From Oscillospiraceae bacterium (lineage in GTDB: Bacteria; Bacillota_A; Clostridia; Oscillospirales; Ruminococcaceae), in NCBI GenBank assembly GCA_004558145.1, contig SFDQ01000001.1:558001-622000 (forward strand): a DNA stretch of 64,000 nucleotides, given 5' to 3'. The position numbers and the translations under genes are program-made. The notes below the pieces were generated by a model. The model made no database searches. It saw nothing but the letters and a program-made list of their open reading frames with translations, and was not told the origin of the DNA. Below are positions 26,693 to 34,221 of the stretch, piece after piece (the stretch's first letter is position 1; the number at the start of each line of letters is the position of its first letter).

Positions 26693-27960
26693 TCTGGGAA
26701 AACATCAAGCTGGCCCTGGGCGGGCTGCGCAGCAACAAGATGCGGGCGCTGCTCACCATGCTGGGCATCATCATCGGCATCGGCTCGGTCATCGCCATCG
26801 TCACCGTGGGCAACTCCCTCACCAGCTCGGTGAGCGAGAGCCTGGTGGCCATGGGCGGGAACAACCTGCAGCTGAGCGTGGACCCCCGCCCGGACGAAAA
26901 CGGCGACTACATCGGCAACTACGGTTACATGGAAAGCGACCTGCTCAGCGACGAGATGCTGCAGGCGTATCAGGAGCGCTTTGCCCAGCAGATCAAAGCC
27001 GTGGTGCTCACCGAGAGCTGGGGCGCGGGCCGTATCCAGCAGGGTGCAAACACCGCGAAGGTGAACATCACCGGCGTGAACCAGGGCTACTTCGACGCGG
27101 GCAAGTGCGAGCTGACGGCGGGCCGGGCCCTGAACGAAGCGGACCAGGAGGGCGCGCGGCAGGTGGCGCTGGTGAGCGACCTGCTGGTGGAGAACCTGTT
27201 CGGCGGCGACGCGCAGGCCGCTCTGGGCCAGACCATCGAGGTGACGGGCCCCGACGGCGGGGTGAACGAGTTTTCCATCGCGGGCGTTTACGTCTACCAG
27301 ACCATGGGCCCGCTGCTGGGCGGCGGCACGGTGAACAAAAACACCACCACCGACCTGTATCTGCCCCTCGCCACGGTGCACGAGATGGAGGGCATCGCCT
27401 CCGGCAGCTATTTCTGGTGCGAGGTTGTGCCCGCCGCCGGCGTGGACGCGGACGCTTTTCAGACGCGCAGCGAGCAGTTCTTTGAGGAGCGCTTTTACAA
27501 AAACAACGAGCAGTTCCAGGTCACCGTGTACAACCTGCAGAACGAGATGAGCTCCATCACCAGCGTGCTGGGCACCATCTCCCTGGCCATCGGGGTGATC
27601 GCGGGCATCAGCCTGCTGGTGGGCGGCATCGGCGTAATGAACATCATGCTGGTGAGCATCACCGAGCGCACCCGGGAGATCGGCATCCGCAAGGCCCTGG
27701 GCGCTTCCAACGGGGCCATCCGCACCCAGTTCATCGTGGAGTCGGTGGTCATCTGTCTGGTGGGCGGCGCGCTGGGCATCCTGGTGGGCTTTGGCCTGGG
27801 CAGCCTGGGGGCTTCCCTCATCGGCGCGCCCGCCCGGGCGGACCTGGGCACGGTGCTGGTGGCGGTGGGCTTCTCCATGGGCATCGGCGTGTTCTTCGGC
27901 TATTACCCCGCCAACAAGGCCGCCAAGCTGGACCCCATCGAGGCGCTGCGCTACGAATGA
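26689..27960 (+). CDS. ABC transporter permease (MacB/FtsX type)
   Basis: 423 aa starting at a GTG inside the ATPase stop (GTGA). One N-terminal membrane helix with the MacB hallmark NKMRALLTMLGIIIGIGSV, a roughly 230-residue outer domain, and three C-terminal helices with GVMNIMLVSITERTREIGIRKALGA. MacB-type permeases act by mechanotransmission rather than by a channel. The cargo is unknown. No terminator follows within 100 nt. Confidence 0.92.
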   Translation: MIWENIKLALGGLRSNKMRALLTMLGIIIGIGSVIAIVTVGNSLTSSVSESLVAMGGNNLQLSVDPRPDENGDYIGNYGYMESDLLSDEMLQAYQERFAQQIKAVVLTESWGAGRIQQGANTAKVNITGVNQGYFDAGKCELTAGRALNEADQEGARQVALVSDLLVENLFGGDAQAALGQTIEVTGPDGGVNEFSIAGVYVYQTMGPLLGGGTVNKNTTTDLYLPLATVHEMEGIASGSYFWCEVVPAAGVDADAFQTRSEQFFEERFYKNNEQFQVTVYNLQNEMSSITSVLGTISLAIGVIAGISLLVGGIGVMNIMLVSITERTREIGIRKALGASNGAIRTQFIVESVVICLVGGALGILVGFGLGSLGASLIGAPARADLGTVLVAVGFSMGIGVFFGYYPANKAAKLDPIEALRYE

Positions 27961-27975
27961 GCGGGCCGGCGGCCG

Positions 27976-28089
27976 TCAGCCCGCCATCTCCTCCATCGCC
28001 TCGCGGGCGGTATCGGCGCTGAACAAAAAGCTGCCGCTGAGGGTGTAAACTTCCACGTGGCTGCCCACATAGCGAATCTCGTACTCCAT
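27976..28089 (-). CDS. Small uncharacterised protein (37 aa)
   Basis: A 37-residue frame beginning MEYEIRYVGSHVEVY and ending AREAMEEMAG, behind AAAGGCGGG about 10 nt upstream. The composition is that of a folded small protein (alternating strand residues, then an acidic helix) and unlike the Arg/Pro-rich frames that GC-rich DNA produces by chance. I do not recognise it. It lies 15 nt from the end of the permease gene, on the opposite strand. Confidence 0.55.
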   Translation of the reverse strand: MEYEIRYVGSHVEVYTLSGSFLFSADTAREAMEEMAG

Positions 28090-28196
28090 TTTTCATGCCC
28101 GCCTTTCTGCGTTCCTGCATTTCGCGGGGGGCTTTTCCCCCCGCCCGATGCTATCAGTATAGGCGAATATAGGTACGATAATCGGGATTTTGAACG

Positions 28197-28219
28197 CCGG
28201 CGGAAAATTTTTCCGCCGG
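28197..28219. repeat. Perfect 11-1-11 palindrome
   Basis: Arms of 11 nt (CCGGCGGAAAA and its complement) around one T. It directly adjoins the terminator of the flavin reductase gene and may be part of the transcript end. Confidence 0.5.
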
Positions 28220-28221
28220 GC

Positions 28222-28258
28222 AAAAAGGGCCGCCCCCGGGTTTTCCGGGGGCGGCCCT
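28222..28258 (-). terminator. Terminator of the flavin reductase/CBS unit
   Basis: On the minus strand, a GGGCCGCCCCCGG-type stem with an AAAA-containing loop is followed by TTTTT, 25-60 nt after the flavin reductase stop. Confidence 0.85.
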
Positions 28259-28280
28259 TCTGTTGCGTTTTTGCGGCGGG

Positions 28281-28793
28281 TCACTCGGTCTTTTGATAGA
28301 CCGCTTCGATCTCCGCCACATACATGGTGTGATAGTCCTTTTCGGGGTACCAGCGCTCGTCGGCGTCGCAGCCGGGGGCAAAGCCCGCCGGGTCCAGCCC
28401 CTGGGTGTAGAGGGTGCGGCACACCAGCACCGTCTCGGCCTGGGTGAAGGCGGGCGCGCCGTCGAAATCGCACACCTCAAAGCCCACCTTCGCGATCTTG
28501 TCCTCGTCCCGGCCGCTCACCCGGCCCAGATAGGCCAGGTCCGCCCGGTGCTCCTCGCCGTAGAAGCTGAGGGTGAAGCGGCCGGCGGCGTCCACGAACT
28601 CCTTGGTGAAGCGCTGGGGCCGCAGGAACACGAAGGCCACGTCCTTGCCCCACATCACCCCCATGCCGCCCCAGCTGGCGGTCATGGTGTTCACCCGGCC
28701 CTCTTTTTCGGCGCTCACCAGCATCCACTGGCGGCCGATCATGGCAAAGGGCTCGGCGTGCAGGTCACAAAGCTCGATCTTTTCAAAGGACAT
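28281..28793 (-). CDS. Flavin reductase family protein
   Basis: 170 aa, one FMN-binding split-barrel domain. MLVSAEKEGRVNTMTASWGGMG is the family's N-terminal FMN site; VFLRPQRFTKEFVDAAGRFTLSF follows. It probably shuttles electrons from NAD(P)H to flavin or to a partner protein. It is 6 nt downstream of the CBS gene and is co-transcribed with it. The physiological partner is unknown. Confidence 0.85.
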   Translation of the reverse strand: MSFEKIELCDLHAEPFAMIGRQWMLVSAEKEGRVNTMTASWGGMGVMWGKDVAFVFLRPQRFTKEFVDAAGRFTLSFYGEEHRADLAYLGRVSGRDEDKIAKVGFEVCDFDGAPAFTQAETVLVCRTLYTQGLDPAGFAPGCDADERWYPEKDYHTMYVAEIEAVYQKTE

Positions 28794-28799
28794 CTCTCA

Positions 28800-29258
28800 T
28801 CACACTCTGCTTTCTGTCTGTATCTTGTGGGGCACCGGGCGGCCCTTGCCGCCGCCCCGGTACCGGTCATAGCAATACTGGATGATGGCGCCCCGCTTGA
28901 CGATGCCGATGAAGCTGCGCTTGTCGTCCAGCACGGGCACAAAGTTCTGGTTCATGGCGGCGGCCACCAGTTCGTCCATCTGGGTGTTCACCGTCACGGG
29001 CAGATAGTCCCGCTTGCGGGGGATGGCCTTGATGGGGATCTCCTCCGCGTTCTCGATGCGGATGCCCTGGTTCTTGATGGCCCACAGCAGGTCGCCCTCG
29101 GTCATGGTGCCCACATACTCCCCCTTGCGGTTGAGCATGGGGATGGAGGAATAGCGGTGATACTCCATTTTTTCCAGAGCCTGCCGCAGTGTAAAATCGT
29201 CGTACAAAAAAGCCACGTCCTGTTTAGGTGTGAGGAAAAACAGGATGTTCACGCGCAA
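28800..29258 (-). CDS. CBS domain-containing protein
   Basis: 152 aa with two CBS motifs: about residues 15-70 (TLRQALEKMEYHRYSSIPML, GTMTEGDLL) and about 85-140 (VTVNTQMDELVAAAMNQNFVPVLDD, GIVKRGAII). CBS pairs bind adenosine nucleotides and act as sensors. With no attached effector domain, its target is unknown. It begins with MRVNILFFLTPKQDVAFLY, a widespread clostridial form. Confidence 0.88.
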   Translation of the reverse strand: MRVNILFFLTPKQDVAFLYDDFTLRQALEKMEYHRYSSIPMLNRKGEYVGTMTEGDLLWAIKNQGIRIENAEEIPIKAIPRKRDYLPVTVNTQMDELVAAAMNQNFVPVLDDKRSFIGIVKRGAIIQYCYDRYRGGGKGRPVPHKIQTESRV

Positions 29259-29307
29259 GACCTCTTTTCTGAAGCGCGGGGCGCTTCGTCATTCTTTTGT
29301 TACCTTT

Positions 29308-29313
29308 ATTATA
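29308..29313 (-). promoter_or_regulatory. -10 element upstream of the CBS gene
   Basis: Minus-strand TATAAT, 50 nt before the CBS start codon. The -35 side is GC-rich and poor. Confidence 0.5.
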
Positions 29314-29474
29314 CCACGCCCGGGCCCGGCGAGTGTGAAGAACTTGTTAAACCCGGGGGGAGAATTTTTCGCCCGGTGCGGCGCGAAACGGGCCGTTCCC
29401 CTTTTAAAATATCCGTTTCTATGGTAGAATAGAACACGACTATCCCATTCTGTGACCTGAAAGGAGGCCGCATT

Positions 29475-31028
29475 TTGCCCTTTGCAAAACGAGCCGCCGC
29501 GCTGGCGCTGGCGGCCTGCCTTTTCCTGACCGGGTGCGGCGCGCAGCCCGAGGCCGACTCCGCCCCCGCGCCCAGCCCCACCCCCACGCCCGCCGCTGCC
29601 GCCAACTCGGATAAGCTGGTGCTGGGCTACACCCCCGGCGACGGGTTCAACCCCTTCCTCACCGGCTCCACCCTGGTGCGCCAGAACGCGGGGCTTCTGT
29701 TTGAAAAGCTGGTGGAGATCGGGCCGGACATGTCCATCGTCTACCGGCTGGCCAGCAGCATCGACGTGCTGGATCTGCAGGCGGTCATCCACATCCGGGG
29801 CGGCGCCACCTTTGCCGACGGCACCCCCGTCACCGCCGAGGACGCCGCCGCCAGCATCGAGGCCGCCCGCACCAGCCCCCTTTACAGCGGCCAGCTGGCC
29901 AACGTGACCAAGGTGGAAGTGAGCGACGGGGCCGTGGTGTTGACCCTGGCCCAGCCGGACTCGCTGTTCAGCTATCTGTGCGACATCCCGGTGCTGAAGG
30001 CCTCGGAGGTCACCTCCGCGAACCCCACCTCCAGCGGCCGCTACATTTACAGCGAGGGCGTGCTGGTGGAAAACACCCGCTGCCTCTTTGCCGAGGACGG
30101 CCAGCCCGAGGAGATCGGCCTTGCCGAGGTGAGCAGCTACAACGAGATGGTCTCGGGCCTGACGGTGGGCTCGCTGAACCTCTACCAGACCAGCGAGCTG
30201 AGCGATTCGCCCTCCGGCGTTGCCAGCGAGCTGAGCTATTATCGCACCAACAACCTCATCTTCCTGGGGGTGAACGCCGCCGCGGCGCAGGACAACACCA
30301 TGCTCGCACCCCTTCTGGGCACCGCCGCCGGCCGCGGGCTGCTGAGCCAGATCATCGACCGGCGCATCCTGGCGGAAAAGGGCTACTACTCCCGGGCCTA
30401 CCCCGCCACCGGGGCCATCAACAGCTTCTACCCCTGCGTGCTGGCCCAGCAGGTCATCCTGCCGGAGGCCCAGCTGGACGAGGCTTCGGCCCGCGCATCG
30501 CTGGCGGCGTTGGGCTATACCGAAAACGCCATGGACGGCTTCTTCTACACCTCCGACGGCCAGAAGCTGACGGTGCGGCTTTTGGTTTACAGCGGCAACA
30601 CCTACAAGCGCTATGCCGCCAGCCTGCTGGCGGACCAGCTGGAGGCGGTGGGCGTTGCGGTGACGCTGGAACAGGCGGATGATTTTGAAGTTTTCCGCGA
30701 AAAAGTGCTTTTGGGCGATTTTGACCTGTACATCGGCGAGGTCAAGTTGTATAATAATATGGATATGAGCCCGTTCATGGAGGGCGGCGGCGCCAGCTCC
30801 GGCATCGTGCAGAGCGAAACGCTCACCGCGGCCTACAACGCCTTCCGCAGCAACATGAGCGCCGCGGGCGCCTACGAGGCGGCCTTTGCCGCCGAGATGC
30901 CCTTTGTGCCCCTTCTGTGGCGCAACGGCACCGTGGTGCACACCCGCAGCATCGACGGGCTCACGTCCTCCATCAGCAATGTGTTCTATTCGTTGGGGCA
31001 GCTTCGGTTTGCCTCCGAAGACTCTTAA
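29475..31028 (+). CDS. ABC transporter substrate-binding lipoprotein, family 5 (peptide/nickel type)
   Basis: 517 aa from a TTG start 5 nt behind AAGGAGG. The lipoprotein signal ends in LFLTGCGAQ (Cys about residue 21), then a Pro/Thr linker. Family 5 features: FNPFLTGSTLVRQNAGLLFEKLVEI near the start, a VIHIRGGATFADGTPVTAEDAA segment and a C-terminal AAEMPFVPLLWRNGTVVH. It would bind peptides or similar ligands outside the cell; no permease or ATPase genes are adjacent, so it is an orphan binding protein or serves a distant transporter. Confidence 0.85.
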   Translation: MPFAKRAAALALAACLFLTGCGAQPEADSAPAPSPTPTPAAAANSDKLVLGYTPGDGFNPFLTGSTLVRQNAGLLFEKLVEIGPDMSIVYRLASSIDVLDLQAVIHIRGGATFADGTPVTAEDAAASIEAARTSPLYSGQLANVTKVEVSDGAVVLTLAQPDSLFSYLCDIPVLKASEVTSANPTSSGRYIYSEGVLVENTRCLFAEDGQPEEIGLAEVSSYNEMVSGLTVGSLNLYQTSELSDSPSGVASELSYYRTNNLIFLGVNAAAAQDNTMLAPLLGTAAGRGLLSQIIDRRILAEKGYYSRAYPATGAINSFYPCVLAQQVILPEAQLDEASARASLAALGYTENAMDGFFYTSDGQKLTVRLLVYSGNTYKRYAASLLADQLEAVGVAVTLEQADDFEVFREKVLLGDFDLYIGEVKLYNNMDMSPFMEGGGASSGIVQSETLTAAYNAFRSNMSAAGAYEAAFAAEMPFVPLLWRNGTVVHTRSIDGLTSSISNVFYSLGQLRFASEDS

Positions 31029-31048
31029 CCGAACAGGAGGTTGTTTGT

Positions 31049-31402
31049 ATGATCACCTTGCAAAATCCGCTGGGCACCATCAGCATGAACGCCGACTACT
31101 TCGCCGAACTGGTCAGCCTTGCGGCCCGCAGCTGCTACGGCGTGGCCGGCATGGCCACCGGCGGCGCCCACGACGACTTCAAAAGCCTGTTCTTCGGCAG
31201 CGATTTCCCCGAGAAGGGCGTGCGGGTGACCCAGAGCGACGGCAAGCTCACCATCGAGCTGCACATCAAGGTAGGCTACGGGCTGAACATCGCCACCATC
31301 GTGCAGAGCATCACCCACAAGGTCAAGCACGAGGTGGAGAACGCCACCGGCCTGAAGGTGGAGCGCATCGAGGTCTCTGTTGACGACATCGTGGCCGACT
31401 GA
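31049..31402 (+). CDS. Asp23/Gls24 family envelope stress response protein
   Basis: 117 aa. The family core ISMNADYFAELVSLAARSCYGVAGMA and the C-terminal THKVKHEVENATGLKVERIEVSVDDIV are clear. These cytoplasmic proteins associate with the membrane and affect envelope stress or fatty-acid metabolism. GGAGG lies 8 nt before the ATG at 31049. It is 58 nt upstream of the FakA-like gene, the usual pairing in Bacillota. Confidence 0.93.
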   Translation: MITLQNPLGTISMNADYFAELVSLAARSCYGVAGMATGGAHDDFKSLFFGSDFPEKGVRVTQSDGKLTIELHIKVGYGLNIATIVQSITHKVKHEVENATGLKVERIEVSVDDIVAD

Positions 31403-31460
31403 CGGCCCTTCCCGCCGCCCGTGAAGGCGGACCCATAACTTTGATGTTGAGGTGTACTGT

Positions 31461-33149
31461 ATGATTACTGGTCGTATTCTGCGTGACGCCATTCTTTCCG
31501 GCGCCAACAACATTTCCAACCAGCGCTCCCGGGTGGACGAACTGAACGTCTTCCCCGTGCCGGACGGCGACACCGGCACCAACATGAGCATGACCGTGGG
31601 CGCGGCCCGCCCCGAGCTGGAAGCCATGAGCGACGACTGCACCGTGGGCGAGGCCGCCAAGGCCGCCGCCGGCGCGATGCTGCGGGGCGCCCGGGGCAAC
31701 TCCGGCGTTATCACCAGCCTGTTGTTCCGGGGCTTCTCCAAAGCGCTGGACGGCAAGAAGACCGCCGACGCCGCCGACGTGGTGGCCGCCCTGCAGAAGG
31801 GCGTGGAGGCCGCCTACAAGGCCGTGATGAAGCCCACCGAGGGCACCATGCTCACCGTGGCCCGGGTGGCCAGCGAAGAGGCCGCCGCCAGCGGCATCGC
31901 CGACGTGGTGGAGCTGTGGAAACTGGTGATGAGCGCCGGCCAGCGCGCGCTGGAGAACACCCCCAACCAGCTGCCTGTTCTGAAAAAGGCCGGCGTGGTG
32001 GACGCGGGCGGCCAGGGCCTGATGGTCATTTTTGAGGGCATGCAGATCGTGTTCGAGGGCGGCAAGCCCGTGCAGTGCGAGGAAGCGGCCCAGAACAAGG
32101 CAAAGCTGTCCACCTCCGGCGCGGGCAAGGGCGTGTTCACCGACGACCTGATGAAGGTGGAGGACATCAAGAACGGCTACTGCACCCAGTTCCTGGTGAA
32201 CAAGGACGAGGGCGCCAGCATCGCAAAGCTGCGGGCCTTCCTGGAGTCCAACGGTGACAGCGTGGTGGTCATCGAGGACGACGACGTGGCCAACTGCCAC
32301 GTGCACACCGCCGACCCGGGCAAGATCCTGTCCGAGGCCATCCGCTACGGCTACCTCACCGGCTTCAAGATCGAGAACATGCACGAGCAGTTCCTGGCCC
32401 GCCAGAAGCAGGGCAAGGGCCTGGAGAAGCAGAAGGCCGCCGAAGAGGCCCCTGCCGCCGCCTTCCCCTATGCCGCGGTGGACCCCGAGCGCACCTTCGG
32501 CTTTGTGGCCGTGGCCGCCGGCGAGGGTCTGGCCTCCGTGTTCGCGGACCTGGGCGTGGACGCCGTTGTCAGCGGCGGCCAGACCATGAACCCCGCCACC
32601 GAGGACATCCTGGCCGCGGTGCAGAGCGTGCCCGCCGGCACCGTGTTCGTGCTGCCCAACAACAAGAACATCATCATGGCCGCCGAGCAGGCCCAGAAGA
32701 TCGCCGACCGCAAGGTGGTGGTCCTGCCCACCCGCACCATCCCCCAGGGCATCACCGCCATGCTCAGCTTCGACCCGGACGCCGACGCCGACGCGAACTC
32801 CATCGCCATGATGGAGGCCGCCGGCCGCGTGAGCACCGGCCTTGTGACCTTTGCCGCCCGCAACAGCGACTTTGACGGCCACAAGATCAAGAAGGGCGAC
32901 ATCATGGCCATGGAGAACGGCAAGATCGTGAACATCGGCACCGACATCGCCAAGATGACCTACCGTCTGGCCCGCAGCATGGTGAAGAAGGACACCAGCT
33001 TCATCACCCTCATCAGCGGCTGCGACGTGAGCGAGGAAGAGGCCCAGCGCACCTGCGAGCTGGTGCAGGCCAAGGTGGGCGACAACGTGGAAGTCACCCT
33101 CATCAACGGCGGCCAGCCGGTCTACTACTACATGATCGGCGTGGAATAA
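31461..33149 (+). CDS. fakA: DAK2 domain fatty acid kinase subunit (YloV/FakA)
   Basis: 562 aa. The N-terminal DhaL-like ATP-binding domain (about residues 1-200) has NVFPVPDGDTGTNM, a metal/ATP site, and ARGNSGVI. A middle domain (about 210-340, YCTQFLVN, DDVANCHVHT) and a C-terminal DegV-like half (about 345-562) complete FakA architecture. With an exchangeable FakB it phosphorylates fatty acids for phospholipid synthesis; no fakB lies in the window. ATG at 31461 has GAGG upstream; an in-frame GTG at 31452 is less likely. Confidence 0.92.
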   Translation: MITGRILRDAILSGANNISNQRSRVDELNVFPVPDGDTGTNMSMTVGAARPELEAMSDDCTVGEAAKAAAGAMLRGARGNSGVITSLLFRGFSKALDGKKTADAADVVAALQKGVEAAYKAVMKPTEGTMLTVARVASEEAAASGIADVVELWKLVMSAGQRALENTPNQLPVLKKAGVVDAGGQGLMVIFEGMQIVFEGGKPVQCEEAAQNKAKLSTSGAGKGVFTDDLMKVEDIKNGYCTQFLVNKDEGASIAKLRAFLESNGDSVVVIEDDDVANCHVHTADPGKILSEAIRYGYLTGFKIENMHEQFLARQKQGKGLEKQKAAEEAPAAAFPYAAVDPERTFGFVAVAAGEGLASVFADLGVDAVVSGGQTMNPATEDILAAVQSVPAGTVFVLPNNKNIIMAAEQAQKIADRKVVVLPTRTIPQGITAMLSFDPDADADANSIAMMEAAGRVSTGLVTFAARNSDFDGHKIKKGDIMAMENGKIVNIGTDIAKMTYRLARSMVKKDTSFITLISGCDVSEEEAQRTCELVQAKVGDNVEVTLINGGQPVYYYMIGVE

Positions 33150-33164
33150 GCCCATAAAACAGCC

Positions 33165-33203
33165 AAAGGCGGCAGGCACGAAATGTGCCTGCCGCCTTTT
33201 TTG
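33165..33203 (+). terminator. Terminator of the asp23-fakA unit
   Basis: AAAGGCGGCAGGCAC / GTGCCTGCCGCCTTT stem with a GAAAT loop, followed by T residues. It is convergent with the sigma factor gene and may serve both. Confidence 0.9.
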
Positions 33204-33207
33204 CTCT

Positions 33208-33729
33208 CTATTCCTTTGCAAGGCGCTCCAGCCGCCTGCGCAGCTTTTGCAGGCCCCGGTAGCCGCACTTGCGGGTCTGCTCATAGGGCAGGCGCAGCGC
33301 CCGGGCGATCTCGGCGTAGCTCATGCGGCGCACACAGCGCAGCCAGACGATGACACGCTCTTTTTCCGCCAGCTCGCCCAGCAGCCAGTCCTCCAGCGGG
33401 GCCTCGCCCTCCCGCTCCGCCGCGCCGCCGCTGCGCGCCGCCGCCTGACGGGCCCGCTCCCAGCTTTGGTTTTTGCGGTAAAGGTCCAGCGCGCGGCGGT
33501 CCGCGATGGCGGCAAGATAGCTTTTCACGCTGCCCCGCTCGAGGGAGAACCGCTTCCACTGCAAACAGAAATCGGCCAGCGCCTCATAGACGCACTCCCA
33601 GGCATCCTCCGGGTCCTGCAGGCGGCGGGAGCACACCCCCCACAAAAGATAGCGGTACTGTTCCACCAGTGCCGCCGCCCCGCTCTCCGGGTCGCTGCGG
33701 AACAGCTCCAGCAATTCCTCATCCCTCAT
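33208..33729 (-). CDS. ECF-like sigma-70 family factor
   Basis: 173 aa. Region 2 spans about residues 20-85 (VEQYRYLLWGVCSRRLQDPEDAWECVYEALADF; KSYLAAIADRRALDLYRK), and region 4 about 110-170 (LAEKERVIVWLRCVRRMSYAEIARALRLPYEQTRKCGYRG). No anti-sigma gene is adjacent. It belongs to the same type as the sigma part of the fusion at 34222-35967, which shares the DPE(S/A)G...ALV(M)..Y N-terminus. TATAAA on the minus strand about 45 nt upstream may be its -10. Confidence 0.82.
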   Translation of the reverse strand: MRDEELLELFRSDPESGAAALVEQYRYLLWGVCSRRLQDPEDAWECVYEALADFCLQWKRFSLERGSVKSYLAAIADRRALDLYRKNQSWERARQAAARSGGAAEREGEAPLEDWLLGELAEKERVIVWLRCVRRMSYAEIARALRLPYEQTRKCGYRGLQKLRRRLERLAKE

Positions 33730-33828
33730 CCGCGCACCTCTTTCAGCCCACAGCAGGCCGCTTTATAACTGATTTCGCTGAAAAAGCGCGAACGGGGACA
33801 AATTTTTCCTTTTTTGTCAGCTTTCTGC

Positions 33829-33866
33829 AAAAACAAAGGCCCGGCCTTTTTGAAAAAGGCCGGGCC
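33829..33866 (-). terminator. Terminator of the 77-aa gene
   Basis: On the minus strand, GGCCCGGCCTTTTT pairs with AAAAAGGCCGGGCC and is followed by TTTGTTTTT, just after the 77-aa gene. It separates that gene from the sigma gene downstream. Confidence 0.85.
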
Positions 33867-33874
33867 GGGCTGTT

Positions 33875-34108
33875 TTAATGCCAGTGGAAGGCGCCTTCGC
33901 CGGTGTTGGCGGCGGTGTGGTCCTCCCGCACGTTTTCGCCCATGGTGTAAAAGCAGGCCATGGCCAGCCCCGCCGCTTCCTCCTTTTCCAGGGCCTGGGT
34001 CAGCCGGAAGACCTCGTCGTCCCTGTCCGCGTTGATAAGGCGTTCGATGGCCTGCCCCCTCTCCCGCCGTTCTTCGGGCGCAAGACTGCTTTTCTTTCCA
34101 AACAACAT
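33875..34108 (-). CDS. Uncharacterised small protein (77 aa)
   Basis: 77 aa beginning MLFGKKSSLAPEERRER and ending NTGEGAFHWH. Mostly charged helix, no membrane segment or signal. I do not recognise it. The ATG lacks an obvious ribosome binding site; instead a 19-nt palindrome ends 6 nt before it. The gene sits between two sigma-type genes but has its own terminator, and a terminator also precedes it, so it is a separate unit. Confidence 0.6.
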   Translation of the reverse strand: MLFGKKSSLAPEERRERGQAIERLINADRDDEVFRLTQALEKEEAAGLAMACFYTMGENVREDHTAANTGEGAFHWH

Positions 34109-34114
34109 GGTTTT

Positions 34115-34133
34115 CAAAGTGCGGCGCACTTTG
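34115..34133. promoter_or_regulatory. Palindrome at the start of the 77-aa gene
   Basis: CAAAGTGCGGCGCACTTTG: 9-nt arms around one base, ending 6 nt before the ATG at 34108. It could be an operator or an mRNA hairpin covering the ribosome binding region. Confidence 0.45.
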
Positions 34134-34173
34134 CTTCTTTTGCAGGATTCGTTCAAAAAGGGAAAGCGGGAAC

Positions 34174-34209
34174 AAAAAAACGCCCTTCGCACAACATGCG
34201 CGAAGGGCG
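34174..34209 (-). terminator. Terminator of the sigma fusion gene
   Basis: Minus-strand CGCCCTTCGC / GCGAAGGGCG stem followed by TTTTTTT, 13 nt after the stop codon. Confidence 0.88.
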
Positions 34210-34221
34210 AAAACTTTTTCT

